Positions 26,403 to 35,677 of a DNA stretch of 64,000 bases are shown in pieces; the stretch's first letter is position 1; the number at the start of each line of letters is the position of its first letter. A model generated the notes under the pieces. That model was given only the letters and a program-made list of their open reading frames with translations, was not told where the DNA came from and ran no database searches. The translations under genes were made by a program, and so were the position numbers. Source of the stretch: Caballeronia catudaia (GTDB lineage: Bacteria > Pseudomonadota > Gammaproteobacteria > Burkholderiales > Burkholderiaceae); the NCBI RefSeq assembly GCF_001544755.2, contig NZ_FCOF02000009.1, positions 62,001-126,000 of the forward strand, in the 5' to 3' direction.

Positions 26403-28088
26403 TCACTTGCCTGCGAGCGTGTTTTCCGGGTGCCGCTCGGACGAGCCCGGATCGGCGGGGCGCACTTCGCTGCGGTCGCGCCCGCGCGATTTCGCCTCAT
26501 AAAGCGCGAGATCGGCGCGCGACAGGATCCATTCGAGTGCGTCATCGGGCGCGAGCTCGGTGATGCCGATGGAAACCGAGAGCGCCGCATCGTCCGGCAG
26601 ATGCGCGCAGTGCTCGTGATGAAAGCGCTTTCGCAGGCGTTCCAGCACGGCTTGCGCATCGGCGAGCGAGGTTTGCGGCAGCAGAATGCCGAACTCTTCG
26701 CCGCCGAGCCGGCCGATCGCATCGCTCGGGCGGAGTTGCGCACGGCACACTTCGACGAAATGCTCCAGCGCGCGGTCGCCCGACGCGTGGCCGAAGCGGT
26801 CGTTGATCTGCTTGAAGTGGTCGAGATCGGCGATCGCCACCGACAACGGCGTGCCGGCCGAGCGCGCGAGCTCCACTTCATGGCGCAGCGTGTCGAGGAA
26901 ATAGCGTCGCGAGAGGGCGCCCGTCAGCGCGTCGTGGCGGGCCTCGGCGGACAGCAGCGTATTGGCCGACTGCAACTGTTCGGCGAGATCGCGCGTCGCG
27001 CGGTGCAGCCGTCGTTCGCGCGAGTACGACGTCGCGATCACGAGGGCGAGGGTGACGACGCCCGCCATCGTCAGGAACACGAGCAGGCGGTCGCGGCTGT
27101 GGTTGCGGCTGATTTCCGGCCAACTCGTGAGCGGATGCACGATATGCGCCGAGAGGCCCGAATTCAGGCCGGTGCGTTCGTCGTAGAGCGAGGGCACGTT
27201 GCTGCCGTTCGCCGCATAGAAGGTTTGGGCGAGCGCGGGCGCGAGCCAGTGCTCGGAGGCGCGCATCTGCTCGCCGATGTGCGACACGCGCAACTCCGGA
27301 AACGACTCGCGCCGGTAGTGCTCGATCCGCTCGCGCTCGGTCATGCGCGCGACAGGCGCGTTGGGCATCGCCTCGTATTCGAGCCGGCCGTCGTGCGCCA
27401 TCACCACGACGCCGTTCTCGTCGGTCACGAAGGTGCCGGCGCGCGACACCCAGTGCCGCAGGCGGTCGATGCTCACCTTGGCGATCACGGCGCCGACGAG
27501 AAAGCCGTCCTCGTAGGCGGGCGCCGCGATGAAGATGCCCGGCTCGCCGGAGAGGCGTCCGACGCCGTACATTTCGACGAAGCCACCGAGCAGCGCGCGC
27601 GTGACGTAGCCGCGGGCGCTCATGTCATAGCCGATGAAGCTGTCGTCGTCGTTGGCGTTGCTCGACGCGATGCAGAATCCCTTCTCGTTGACGAGCCAGA
27701 TCGAATCGAGGCCGGAGAAGCCCTGGGCGTCGTGCAGGAAGTGGTTGACCTTCGCGAGTCCGGGGCGCGCGGTCCAGTCCTTGCGTCGTTCGAGTTCCGT
27801 CGCGGCGGGGTTCGAGGCATAATTCCGCGACTCCGCCAGCGCCCGCTGCGTGAGTTCCATCTGCGCGAGCGTGGCGGGAATGGCGCGCGACATCGCCAGA
27901 TCGCTCGCGATGATCTGCGCCATGTTGTCGACGATGGACGCCGCCATCTGGCGCTCCGTGCGCACTGTGGACGTCATCTCCTGTTGTACCATTCGGTCCG
28001 ACAACAAGCCGGCGGCAATCCAGCACGCGAATGCCAGCGCCGAGAGGCCGAGCGTCGCGATCACACGGTGCAGGATGAGCTTGTTCAT
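26403..28088 (-). CDS. Membrane diguanylate cyclase with periplasmic Cache-type sensor
   Basis: 561-aa protein. An N-terminal TM (RVIATLGLSALAFACWIAAGLL) and a second TM (LLVFLTMAGVVTLALVIA, near residue 330) bracket an extracytoplasmic sensor that looks like a double Cache domain (GSNxxPSLYD-type loops, FIGYDMSARGYVTRAL). The C-terminal GGDEF domain has an intact active site (RLGGEEFGILLP, about residue 460) and an upstream RPSD inhibitory I-site, so it should make c-di-GMP and be product-inhibited. Start at MNKLILHR (28088); the upstream open frame is Arg/Pro-rich and lacks support. Confidence 0.92.
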   Translation of the reverse strand: MNKLILHRVIATLGLSALAFACWIAAGLLSDRMVQQEMTSTVRTERQMAASIVDNMAQIIASDLAMSRAIPATLAQMELTQRALAESRNYASNPAATELERRKDWTARPGLAKVNHFLHDAQGFSGLDSIWLVNEKGFCIASSNANDDDSFIGYDMSARGYVTRALLGGFVEMYGVGRLSGEPGIFIAAPAYEDGFLVGAVIAKVSIDRLRHWVSRAGTFVTDENGVVVMAHDGRLEYEAMPNAPVARMTERERIEHYRRESFPELRVSHIGEQMRASEHWLAPALAQTFYAANGSNVPSLYDERTGLNSGLSAHIVHPLTSWPEISRNHSRDRLLVFLTMAGVVTLALVIATSYSRERRLHRATRDLAEQLQSANTLLSAEARHDALTGALSRRYFLDTLRHEVELARSAGTPLSVAIADLDHFKQINDRFGHASGDRALEHFVEVCRAQLRPSDAIGRLGGEEFGILLPQTSLADAQAVLERLRKRFHHEHCAHLPDDAALSVSIGITELAPDDALEWILSRADLALYEAKSRGRDRSEVRPADPGSSERHPENTLAGK

Positions 28089-28822
28089 CGATCTCGGGCG
28101 GCGTGGATGATCACGCCGTGCGCGGACAGCGCGCGCGCCATCCGTGCGGGGCGGCCTGCGCGAAGCCGGCAACGCGGGCGCGCGGATTACAGCGCGCGGA
28201 GTCTGCCGCTTCACGGACCACGCCCGCAACGGCGCGGCGGGTCGGGTTCGGGTGGTCTTGCGGCCCGGATCTGGCGTCGTGTCGCATCGCTTCGGCGCTC
28301 AATTTATTGTTCGTGATAAGCCAAGATTGGACGATGTTTTTCGCCGCCTATCAAGCGTCTTGTTACGGCGGGCGACGTGCGTCCAACATAACGGACGCGC
28401 GCCGCGCAAGCGCGCTCGCCGCCGCGTTGCTTCGCTGCCCGGCCCCGGCGAGCCGCAGCCGGTCTGAAAGGAAGCGAAAGCATGCGGGCGACGGCGCATC
28501 CGGCGCGAATGCCCTTCATTTTGCCCGTGCCGTGCCGAAGAGCAACAGAAAGATCGCACGAATCGCGCGCCGGGCCGCATGACGGTTGTGCCTGTCACAT
28601 CGGTTGGTGTAGTGTCGCTCGGTTCAGCGCCGGCAATGCTCGACGCGGCGACTGCCTGGCGCCGCTCTTTGCGCGCTTCGTGTCGTCCTTTCGACGGCCG
28701 CGCGCGTTGAGCATGGGGTCGCGCCGGGCCAGGGCTTCTTGCCCGCCCGACGGCTCGCTTGCCGTCTCAAGCACTATCCCGCGCTCGCGCGGCCGGAACA
28801 AAGCCTTACGGGGAGGGCCTTC
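28089..28822. other. 734-bp intergenic region, no gene supported
   Basis: Lies between divergent genes. Open frames here (for example 28103-28582) have Arg/Ala-rich, unstructured translations and no ribosome-binding sites. An AT-richer patch near 28300-28360 probably contains promoters. I see nothing else. Confidence 0.6.
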
Positions 28823-30586
28823 ATGGAATTTGGTTTCAATCTGAATCGCACGGCGAACGCGTCCGTGTGGCGGCTCCTTCCCAATCGCTGGGATTTCGTG
28901 GCGTTCCCGATGATCATCTGCATGATCGCGCTCGCCTCCGTTGGATTTCACGAAACCCTGGCGCCGATCTCGACGCTGCAGTCGCAGGCCATCTCGCTCG
29001 ATCCCACGAATCTGCCCGAATACGCGTTGCGCACGACCTTGCGCATGCTGCTGGCGATGATCGCATCGCTCATCTTCACCCTGATCTACGGCACGCTCGC
29101 GGCGAAGAGCCGGCGCGCGTCGATCGTGCTCGTGCCGATTCTCGACATTCTCCAGTCGGTGCCGGTGCTGGGCTACATCTCCTTCACGGTGACCTTTTTC
29201 CTGGCGATGTTCCCGGGCCGCGTGATCGGCGCCGAGCTCGCGGCGATCTTCGCGATCTTCACGAGCCAGGCGTGGAACATGACCTTCAGCTTCTATCAGT
29301 CGCTGCGCACCGTGCCGCGCGACCTGGACGAAGTTTCGCGCGGCTTTCATCTCACCAACTGGCAGCGGTTCTGGAAGCTCGAAGTGCCGTTCTCGATGCC
29401 CGGCCTCATCTGGAACATGATGATGTCGATGTCGGGTGGCTGGTTCTTCGTCGTCGCGTCCGAGGCGATCACCGTCGGCAACCGCACGATCGTGCTGCCG
29501 GGCATCGGCGCGTATCTGGCCGCGGCCATCGGCGAGCGCAATGTCGGCGCGATCGGCTGGGTGATCCTCACCATGATCGTCGTCATCCTCGCTTACGACC
29601 AGCTGATGTTCCGCCCGCTCGTCGCGTGGGCCGACAAGTTCAGGATGGAGTTCACGAGTTCGGGCAACGCTCCGGAATCGTGGCTGCTCGACCTGATCCG
29701 CCGCACGCGCCTGATTCACCGTCTGCTCGTGCCCGCGGGCTGGATTCTCGCGAAGCTCGCACGCGTGCCGATCAAGCTGCCGTCATTGCAGGGCGCATTC
29801 GAGAACGTCGGGCTGCCGCTGCGCGCGAAAGTGCCGTCGACGCGTGTGGGCGACATCGCGTGGGGCACCGTCGTGCTGCTGGTCACGGTGTTCGTCGTGT
29901 GGAAGGTCGCGTCGTTCGTCGCGACGGGTGTCACCGCAAGCGAAGTCGGCCACGTGTTCCTGCTGGGGTTCATCACGCTCTTGCGCGTGGTGGTGCTGAT
30001 CGCGATCGCATCGGTGATCTGGGTGCCGATCGGGGTGCTGATCGGCCTGCGTCCGGCGCTCTCGGAAAAGATCCAGCCGCTCGCGCAGTTCCTCGCCGCG
30101 TTCCCGGCGAACCTGCTGTTCCCGGTGTTCGTCGTGGCGATCGTGCACTGGAACCTGAACCCGGATATCTGGCTGTCGCCGCTCATCGTGCTCGGAACGC
30201 AGTGGTATATCCTCTTCAACGTGATCGCGGGTGCGTCCTCCTACCCGAACGATTATCGCGAAGCCGCAACCAACTTCCAGATCCGCGGCTGGCAGTGGTG
30301 GAAGAGGTGCATGCTGCCGGGCATCTTCCCGTACTACATCACTGGCGCGATCACCGCGTCGGGCGGCGCGTGGAACGCGAGCATCGTCGCGGAGGCGGTC
30401 TCGTGGGGCAAGACGGAAGTCGTCGCGCACGGGCTCGGCGCCTACATCGCCCAGAACACCGCCGCGGGCGACTACCCGAAAATCATTCTCGGCATCGCCG
30501 TGATGTCGCTGTTCGTCACGCTGTTCAACCGACTGTTGTGGCGCCCGCTATACGCCTATGCCGAAGCAAAACTCCGGCTGGATTGA
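28823..30586 (+). CDS. Double-domain ABC permease (NitT/TauT-like superfamily)
   Basis: 587-aa inner-membrane protein carrying two complete permease units in one chain. The first EAA-like loop is VPRDLDEVSRGFHLTNWQRFWKLEVPFSMPGL; the second is NDYREAATNFQIRGWQWWKRCMLPGIFPYYI. About 12 helices in all. A strong ribosome-binding site (GGGAGG) precedes ATG 28823; the frame upstream to 28739 is not needed. It resembles nitrate/sulfonate/taurine permeases, but the fused double form with the ATPase downstream has no assigned substrate. Confidence 0.88.
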   Translation: MEFGFNLNRTANASVWRLLPNRWDFVAFPMIICMIALASVGFHETLAPISTLQSQAISLDPTNLPEYALRTTLRMLLAMIASLIFTLIYGTLAAKSRRASIVLVPILDILQSVPVLGYISFTVTFFLAMFPGRVIGAELAAIFAIFTSQAWNMTFSFYQSLRTVPRDLDEVSRGFHLTNWQRFWKLEVPFSMPGLIWNMMMSMSGGWFFVVASEAITVGNRTIVLPGIGAYLAAAIGERNVGAIGWVILTMIVVILAYDQLMFRPLVAWADKFRMEFTSSGNAPESWLLDLIRRTRLIHRLLVPAGWILAKLARVPIKLPSLQGAFENVGLPLRAKVPSTRVGDIAWGTVVLLVTVFVVWKVASFVATGVTASEVGHVFLLGFITLLRVVVLIAIASVIWVPIGVLIGLRPALSEKIQPLAQFLAAFPANLLFPVFVVAIVHWNLNPDIWLSPLIVLGTQWYILFNVIAGASSYPNDYREAATNFQIRGWQWWKRCMLPGIFPYYITGAITASGGAWNASIVAEAVSWGKTEVVAHGLGAYIAQNTAAGDYPKIILGIAVMSLFVTLFNRLLWRPLYAYAEAKLRLD

Positions 30587-30598
30587 GGACGAGTTCCG

Positions 30599-31954
30599 AT
30601 GCAGAACCTGAAAAATACGCAGACCTTCCAGCGCACGGCGGGCGCGGCGCCGGCCGGCACGCCGCCACGCCTCGGCGCGGAAATCCTGCGCGTGCAGAAC
30701 GTGAGCCGCGGCTTCAACAAAACGCAGGGCGAACTGCTCGTGCTCGACGACGCGAACCTCGCGCTGCGCGAAGGCGAGATCGTTGGTTTGCTCGGGCGTT
30801 CCGGCTCCGGCAAATCTACGCTTTTGCGCATCATCGCCGGGCTGATCGAGCCGACGGCGGGCGAGGTCACGTACCTGAACGAGCCGTTGCGCGGCCCCGC
30901 GAAGGGCGTCGCGATGGTGTTCCAGACGTTCGCGCTGTTTCCGTGGCTGACCGTGCTGCAGAACGTGGAAGCGGGCCTGGAGGCGCAGGGCGTGGGTTCG
31001 CGCGAGCGCCGTGAGCGTGCGCTCGCCGCGATCGACCTGATCGGTCTCGACGGCTTCGAGAACGCGTATCCGCGCGAACTGTCGGGCGGCATGCGCCAGC
31101 GCGTGGGCTTCGCGCGGGCGCTCGTCGTCGATCCGACCTTGCTGCTCATGGACGAGCCGTTCTCCGCGCTCGACGTGCTGACCGCCGAGAACCTGCGCAC
31201 CGACCTGCTCGATCTCTGGACGCAGGGCCGCATGCCGATCAAGTCGGTGCTGATCGTCACGCACAACATCGAGGAAGCGGTGTTCATGTGCGACCGCATT
31301 CTCGTGCTGTCGTCGAATCCTGGGCGCGTGATGGCCGAGATCAAGGTGCCGTTCAAGCATCCGCGCAACCGTCTCGATCCGGCGTTCCGGCGGCTCGTCG
31401 ACGATATCTACGCGAAGATGACCGCGCGCCAGTTGGACGAAGCGAAGAAGAAGGGGCTGGAGCTGCGGAGCTGGCTGCCCTCGGTGTCGACGAACCTGAT
31501 GGCGGGTCTCATCGAAACGCTCGCGGCCGAGCCGTATCACGGCCGCGCCGACATGCCGGAAATCGCGCGTACGCTGCATCTCGAAGTGGACGAGCTCTTT
31601 CCGGTCGCCGAAGTGCTGCAACATCTCGGTTTCGCCGATGTGCGCGAGGGCGATATTTTCCTGACGCCGCAGGCGCGCGTGTTCGCGGAGCTCGGCACGC
31701 AGGAGCGCAAGATGATGTTCGCGGAGCATCTGCTGCGGCATGTGCCGCTCGCCGCGCGGATCAAGAAAGTGCTGAACGAGCGGCCGGGGCATCGCGCGCC
31801 GCGGGTGCGTTTCGAGCAGGAACTGGAGGATTTCCTCTCCGACAAGGCCGCGCAGGAGACGCTCGATGCGGTCATCGACTGGGGACGGTATGGCGAGATT
31901 TTCTCGTATAACGACCAGACGGAGATGCTGAGCCTGGAGGACGTGGAGGCTTGA
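30599..31954 (+). CDS. ABC ATPase with AAA-associated C-terminal domain
   Basis: 451-aa protein, 12 bp after the double permease. N-terminal nitrate/sulfonate-type ATPase: LLGRSGSGKSTLLRIIAGLIEPT, VFQTFALFPWLTV, LSGGMRQRVGFARAL, LLMDEPFSALDVLTAENLR. From about residue 275 a second domain (AAA-associated) follows, with a winged-helix-like part (IARTLHLEVDELFPVAEVLQHLGFADVREGDIFLTPQ) that may be regulatory. No binding protein is encoded nearby, so import versus export is undecided. Confidence 0.88.
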   Translation: MQNLKNTQTFQRTAGAAPAGTPPRLGAEILRVQNVSRGFNKTQGELLVLDDANLALREGEIVGLLGRSGSGKSTLLRIIAGLIEPTAGEVTYLNEPLRGPAKGVAMVFQTFALFPWLTVLQNVEAGLEAQGVGSRERRERALAAIDLIGLDGFENAYPRELSGGMRQRVGFARALVVDPTLLLMDEPFSALDVLTAENLRTDLLDLWTQGRMPIKSVLIVTHNIEEAVFMCDRILVLSSNPGRVMAEIKVPFKHPRNRLDPAFRRLVDDIYAKMTARQLDEAKKKGLELRSWLPSVSTNLMAGLIETLAAEPYHGRADMPEIARTLHLEVDELFPVAEVLQHLGFADVREGDIFLTPQARVFAELGTQERKMMFAEHLLRHVPLAARIKKVLNERPGHRAPRVRFEQELEDFLSDKAAQETLDAVIDWGRYGEIFSYNDQTEMLSLEDVEA

Positions 31955-31981
31955 GTTCAGTAGGGCTGTGATTCGATTTCG

Positions 31982-32015
31982 AAGCGCGGTTGCCGGTGAC
32001 GGAGCCGCGCTTTTT
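31982..32015 (+). terminator. Terminator of the double-permease ABC operon
   Basis: Stem AAGCGCGG / CCGCGCTT with a 15-nt loop and T5, 27 bp after the stop. Confidence 0.88.
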
Positions 32016-32094
32016 CGTTGGCGTTGGCCGTTTCGCTGAATGTTCGCCGAGTGCGACGGAGCGTAACGTTCTCGTCTTGAGAATCACTGCCGGG

Positions 32095-32110
32095 TGTGTA
32101 AAACTACACA
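32095..32110. promoter_or_regulatory. Inverted repeat, possible hicAB operator
   Basis: Perfect 6-bp arms TGTGTA-AAAC-TACACA, immediately upstream of the hicA remnant. HicB-type antitoxins with a C-terminal DNA-binding domain autoregulate at such palindromes. Assignment by position only. Confidence 0.4.
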
Positions 32111-32276
32111 CGCGGCGTTCGGGGACGAGATGGAATCATCGCGCTTCATCACCATTCAGACACACACCCAAGGGCGGTCGCGTGACCGTGGTTCATCCAA
32201 AGAAAGACGTGGCATCGGGACAGTCAGATCAGTACTCAGAGGCGCCGGATTGCCCAACCGTCTGTACTCGTCCTAA
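32111..32276 (+). pseudogene. hicA: Degenerate hicA toxin
   Basis: The C-terminal half of a HicA toxin is split between frames. GGRVTVVHPKKDVA is read in one frame, and directly after it IGTVRSVLRGAGLP in the next, ending at the stop 32274-32276. One missing base near 32216 explains the break. Upstream, the conserved SHHHF stretch (CATCACCAT) is in the third frame and the start is not recognisable, so at least two lesions exist. The intact HicB gene starts 11 bp later, in the normal hicA-hicB order. Confidence 0.75.
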
Positions 32277-32287
32277 CGGAGCCGGAC

Positions 32288-32689
32288 ATGGAATTTGCCC
32301 TCGCCATTCATAAAGATCCTGAAAGCTGCTACGGAGTGACCGTGCCCAACGTGCCCGGCGTTTTTTCGGCCGGAGATACGATCGACGAAGCGATCCAAAA
32401 TGCCCGGGAAGCTATCTTTTTTCACATCGAGACGATCATCGAAGACGGCGCCGACGTCGCGATCACGTCGAGGAGCATCGAGGAACTGATCGTCGACCCC
32501 GATTTCGCCGGTGCTATCTGGGCCTATGTCGAAGTCGACCTCTCCAAGCTCGACTCGCGTCCCGAACGCATCAACATCAGCCTGCCGCGCTTCGTGCTTC
32601 ACAAGATCGACAGTTACGTCGAAGCGCGCCACGAGACGCGCAGCGGCTTTCTAGCGCGGGTCGCGCTGGAGGCGATCGCAAACGGCTGA
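32288..32689 (+). CDS. hicB: HicB family antitoxin (orphan)
   Basis: 133 aa. The N-terminal partial RNase H-like domain has the family's MEFALAIHKDPESCYGVTVPNVPGVFSAGDTIDEAIQNAREAI. The C-terminal segment RINISLPRFVLHKIDSYVEARHETRSGFLARVALEA is a ribbon-helix-helix DNA-binding domain. The cognate toxin upstream is broken. The antitoxin is full-length, so it may persist as an anti-toxin or anti-addiction factor or as a DNA-binding regulator. Confidence 0.9.
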   Translation: MEFALAIHKDPESCYGVTVPNVPGVFSAGDTIDEAIQNAREAIFFHIETIIEDGADVAITSRSIEELIVDPDFAGAIWAYVEVDLSKLDSRPERINISLPRFVLHKIDSYVEARHETRSGFLARVALEAIANG

Positions 32690-32695
32690 GACGAC

Positions 32696-32729
32696 AAAAA
32701 AGCGCGGTCTCCTTCAGGAGCACCGCGCT
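32696..32729 (-). terminator. Terminator of the lipoprotein pair
   Basis: Stem AGCGCGGT..TCCT / AGGA..ACCGCGCT, with six T following on the minus strand. It may also stop hicB transcription coming from the left. Confidence 0.82.
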
Positions 32730-32758
32730 TCTCATGTCCAGACCGCGACCAGCGACTA

Positions 32759-33286
32759 CTACTGCAAACTTCCCCACCGCTCGACCGCAGGCTCCGCCGA
32801 TGCCCACTTCCATCCCTCGGACTGCTGGCAGGCCGTTGCGATGAACCAATCGGCGGGCGCCTTGGCGTCGTCGCCATCGACGACCGAGAAGGCGAACTCC
32901 TTGCATGTCGCGAGCGCGCTGCCAAACTCGCGCAGCACGCGCACTTCGCCGTGGCCGTTCTCGACCGGCAACGTGTGCTTGACCTTCCAGGGCCGTGTCT
33001 CGCCGACCTGCGAGCTGCCCGCCGTCACCGCGATCATGACCTGCTGATCCTGATGCAGCGATTTCATCGTGCGCTTCACGACTTCATCGGTGGCGGCCTG
33101 CACCGCCACGCCCACCGCGAAGCCGACCGCCGGATTGGTCGTGAACGCGCCCGTCGCGATGCCGGCCGTCGCGCCCGCCGCCGCGCCGATCGACGCACAG
33201 CCGCTCATCGTCACGCAAACGGCGGCGACGGCCGCGAGGCAGCCCAGACGCAAGGATAAGAAGTGTCCGTCGAAAAGCACGGTCAT
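32759..33286 (-). CDS. Putative lipoprotein, paralogue B
   Basis: 175 aa. The N-terminus LGCLAAVAAVCVTMSGCASIG has a lipobox with Cys, followed by a Gly/Ala-rich zipper segment (GAAAGATAGIATGAF ... GFAVGVAVQAATDE), then a mixed C-terminal domain ending GWKWASAEPAVERWGSLQ. Its ATG overlaps the stop of paralogue A by 4 bp (ATGA). Function unknown; probably anchored to an envelope membrane. The shared ending with paralogue A shows a tandem duplication. Confidence 0.82.
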   Translation of the reverse strand: MTVLFDGHFLSLRLGCLAAVAAVCVTMSGCASIGAAAGATAGIATGAFTTNPAVGFAVGVAVQAATDEVVKRTMKSLHQDQQVMIAVTAGSSQVGETRPWKVKHTLPVENGHGEVRVLREFGSALATCKEFAFSVVDGDDAKAPADWFIATACQQSEGWKWASAEPAVERWGSLQ

Positions 33287-33837
33287 TGCAGCGAGCCCCA
33301 GCGCGGCGTGGCCGGTTCGGCCGACGCCCATTTCCACTTGTCGCCATCGCGGCACACCGATGCAACGTAGAACGCGCTGCCGGCGGGACGGTCCTTGGTC
33401 GCATCGCGGTCGACGGAGAACACGATTTCCTTGCAGTCGAGCACGCCGCTGCTGATGGTGCGGCTCACCGTCACGCGGCCTTTTTCGTCTTCTTCGATCG
33501 GCACCGAATGGACGATCTTCCACGGCGCGACGGCCCCGACCGCAAGCGGACCCGCGACGGAGGCGATCTGATCCTGCGTATTGGTATGGACCACGCGCTG
33601 CGAGTACTGCACCCCCGCGCGCGCCGCGGCGACCGCGCCGAGGCCGATGCCCGTCGCGACCGCGGCGTTGCTGGTAACGCTGTTCGCCACCGCTGCGCCC
33701 GCGATACCCGCGCCGGCCGTCGCGCCTTCGCTGTACAGCGAGTTGCATCCGCTGAGACTCACACAGGCGATGGCACCAGTGATGACCGCGGCGAGCGCGG
33801 CGGCGCGCGGCCGGCGCCGATGAACCCTGATCTGCAT
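33283..33837 (-). CDS. Putative lipoprotein, paralogue A
   Basis: 184 aa. Signal/lipobox AAVITGAIACVSLSGCNSLYS, Gly-zipper GATAGAGIAGAAVANSV, and C-terminus KWKWASAEPATPRWGSLQ, nearly the same as paralogue B. The middle (PWKIVHSVPIEEDEKGRVTVSRTI) aligns with B's PWKVKHTLPVENGHGEVRVLRE. Start at MQIRVHRRRPRAA (33837), because the signal peptide follows. First gene of the pair. Confidence 0.82.
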   Translation of the reverse strand: MQIRVHRRRPRAAALAAVITGAIACVSLSGCNSLYSEGATAGAGIAGAAVANSVTSNAAVATGIGLGAVAAARAGVQYSQRVVHTNTQDQIASVAGPLAVGAVAPWKIVHSVPIEEDEKGRVTVSRTISSGVLDCKEIVFSVDRDATKDRPAGSAFYVASVCRDGDKWKWASAEPATPRWGSLQ

Positions 33838-34053
33838 GTTGCTTTTTCCTTCGTCTGCCGTTCCCGATCCTTGCGATCGGGTTTCGATAGGTTCGAATCT
33901 ACTTGAGCTTTCGCTTTCAAATGACCGTCCGGCAATGCACAGAGACAATCGCGATGCGCGGACCTCGCGCATTCTGAAGCATGCTTCTAATTACCGCCTT
34001 GAGAAAATTGCAAGAAATTGCAAACGGACAGAGCACGTTGCGAGCCAACGGCC

Positions 34054-34086
34054 AAAAAAAAGCGAGCGCGGCAATTGCGCGCTCGC
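34054..34086 (-). terminator. Terminator of the sigma-54 activator EBP1
   Basis: 9-bp stem GCGAGCGCG / CGCGCTCGC with a 7-nt loop and T8 on the minus strand. Confidence 0.9.
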
Positions 34087-34121
34087 TCGATGGACATTTG
34101 GAAAGCCGAGAAGCAGGGCGT

Positions 34122-35189
34122 TCAGCTTTCGTTGTTCGAACCCGCTTCGCCGGAGTCCGTGTCTTCGTTCTCGTACGCGCCGAGGCGGTTGTACAAGGTC
34201 TTCAGGCTCACGCCGAGCGCCTTTGCCGCGCGCCGCTTGTCGCCGCCGCAGTGCTTGAGCGTGCCGAGAATGATCTGCTTCTGCGCATCGGCGAGTGGCG
34301 TGCCGACCCAGACGTTCATCGCATCGCCTTGCGTGACGGGCTTCTTTACGCGCGACGCGAGATGCGGGTGCGCGATCTCCACCGTTTTCTCCGCGAGAAT
34401 GAACGCGCGATACACCGTGTTCTTCAACTCGCGCACGTTGCCCGGCCACGAGTAGGTGCGCAGCACGTCAAGCGCGCGCTTGCTGAAGGCCTTGTTCGTG
34501 CCTTCCTGCGCGTTCATCTCGGCAAGGAAGTGCTGCGCGAGCAGTTCGCGGTCCGAATCGCGCTCGCGCAAGGGCGGCGCGCGCAGCGGGAAGACGGCGA
34601 GGCGATACATCAAATCCTCGCGCAAGCCGTTTTCCTTCACGGCCGTGACGGGATCGCGGTTAGTCGCCGCGATCACGCGTACATCCGAGCGGATGAGATC
34701 GTTGCCGCCGACACGAAAGAACGTGCCGGTCTCCAGCGCGCGCAGCAGCTTCACCTGCCGCACGGGCGACATCTCGGTCACTTCGTCGAGAAAGAGCGTG
34801 CCGCCGTTGGCATGCTCGAAGTAGCCGATACGTCCCTGCACCGCGCCCGTGAAGCTGCCTTTCTCATGCCCGAAGAGCTCGGCCTCGATGAGGTTGTCGG
34901 GAATCGCACCGCAGTTCACGGCGATGAACGGCGCGTCCTTGCGCGCGCTGCAGTCGTGAATCGTCCGGGCGACGAGCTCCTTGCCGGTTCCCGACTCGCC
35001 GATGATGAGCGCGGTCGCATCGGTGGCGGCGACGCGCTCGATCTGCGCGTACAACTCCTGCATCACGGGCGATGAGCCGTAGAGCAGTCCATAAGACCTC
35101 AGGCCCGGCACTTCTCCCGTGTTGCGCTTTCTTTGCGCGGGTGTATCGCCGACCGCGGTGGGCGGCGGATCCAGATCGGTTGACGCCAT
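34122..35189 (-). CDS. Sigma-54 activator without receiver domain (EBP1)
   Basis: 355-aa enhancer-binding protein. The AAA+ core has Walker [13 protein letters not shown], the sigma-54 contact loop [11 protein letters not shown] (GSFTGA form of GAFTGA), Walker [13 protein letters not shown] and the R-finger region. A Fis-type HTH closes the protein ([24 protein letters not shown]). Only about 60 residues precede the AAA+ core, with no receiver, GAF or PAS domain, so activity is probably set by expression or a partner, as in PspF-type proteins. Start at [10 protein letters not shown] (35189). Its recognition helix is almost the same as that of EBP2 (37193-38596). Confidence 0.9.
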   Translation of the reverse strand: MASTDLDPPPTAVGDTPAQRKRNTGEVPGLRSYGLLYGSSPVMQELYAQIERVAATDATALIIGESGTGKELVARTIHDCSARKDAPFIAVNCGAIPDNLIEAELFGHEKGSFTGAVQGRIGYFEHANGGTLFLDEVTEMSPVRQVKLLRALETGTFFRVGGNDLIRSDVRVIAATNRDPVTAVKENGLREDLMYRLAVFPLRAPPLRERDSDRELLAQHFLAEMNAQEGTNKAFSKRALDVLRTYSWPGNVRELKNTVYRAFILAEKTVEIAHPHLASRVKKPVTQGDAMNVWVGTPLADAQKQIILGTLKHCGGDKRRAAKALGVSLKTLYNRLGAYENEDTDSGEAGSNNES

Positions 35190-35661
35190 GTGTCCTGATC
35201 GTTCCTGAGTTCTGCGTAGGTGGTGGGCGGGCGGCGGCCCGCGCTCGTCTGCGGTTGCGGCCGGTCTGTACGCAGTCGGCGCGCGCGAGCGGCGAAACGT
35301 GGATGACCGCGCGTCCCGGCATGTATCGCGCGTCGTGCGCGCTGCGGTCGGCTCACGTTGCCCGCGAGCCGCTTTTCCTGGTCGTGCGTCCGTACAGGGT
35401 CGTTTGCATCGGCTGCTTGCGCATTCGAATCGTTGCGAACCAGCCTGTCTCAATAACGCTATTTAACCATTCGCAACGACTCTGCGGCAATGCGCGGACT
35501 TGCTCCGCGCATATTTTGTCGGCGTCCGTTGCACGCTGTCATACGGTTTCGGAAAGGTTCTCTTTTCGGCTTCGAGAATTTACAACGCGACGGCGTAATT
35601 GTTACCCGGCCGTCGGCCAGAAAGTGGCGAAAGCATACGTTCGTTCAGGGCCGATCGGCCG
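35190..35661. other. Divergent intergenic region, EBP1 / DUF883 operon
   Basis: About 470 bp without a supported gene. Contains a perfect 9-bp hairpin (ATGCGCGGA ... TCCGCGCAT, 35491-35513) followed by ATTTT, which may end a short RNA, and the palindrome GGCCGATCGGCC (35649-35660) just before the -24 element of the next operon. Confidence 0.55.
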
Positions 35662-35677
35662 TGGCATGAAAGCTGCA
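35662..35677 (+). promoter_or_regulatory. Sigma-54 promoter of the DUF883 operon
   Basis: TGGCATGAAAGCTGCA: GG and GC exactly 10 bp apart, two mismatches to TGGCACG-N4-TTGCW. Predicted transcription start near 35688. Confidence 0.75.

Noticed and set aside
28103..28582. 159-codon frame in the gap before the double permease
   Set aside because: Translation is low-complexity Arg/Ala/Ser with no start signal; probably chance.
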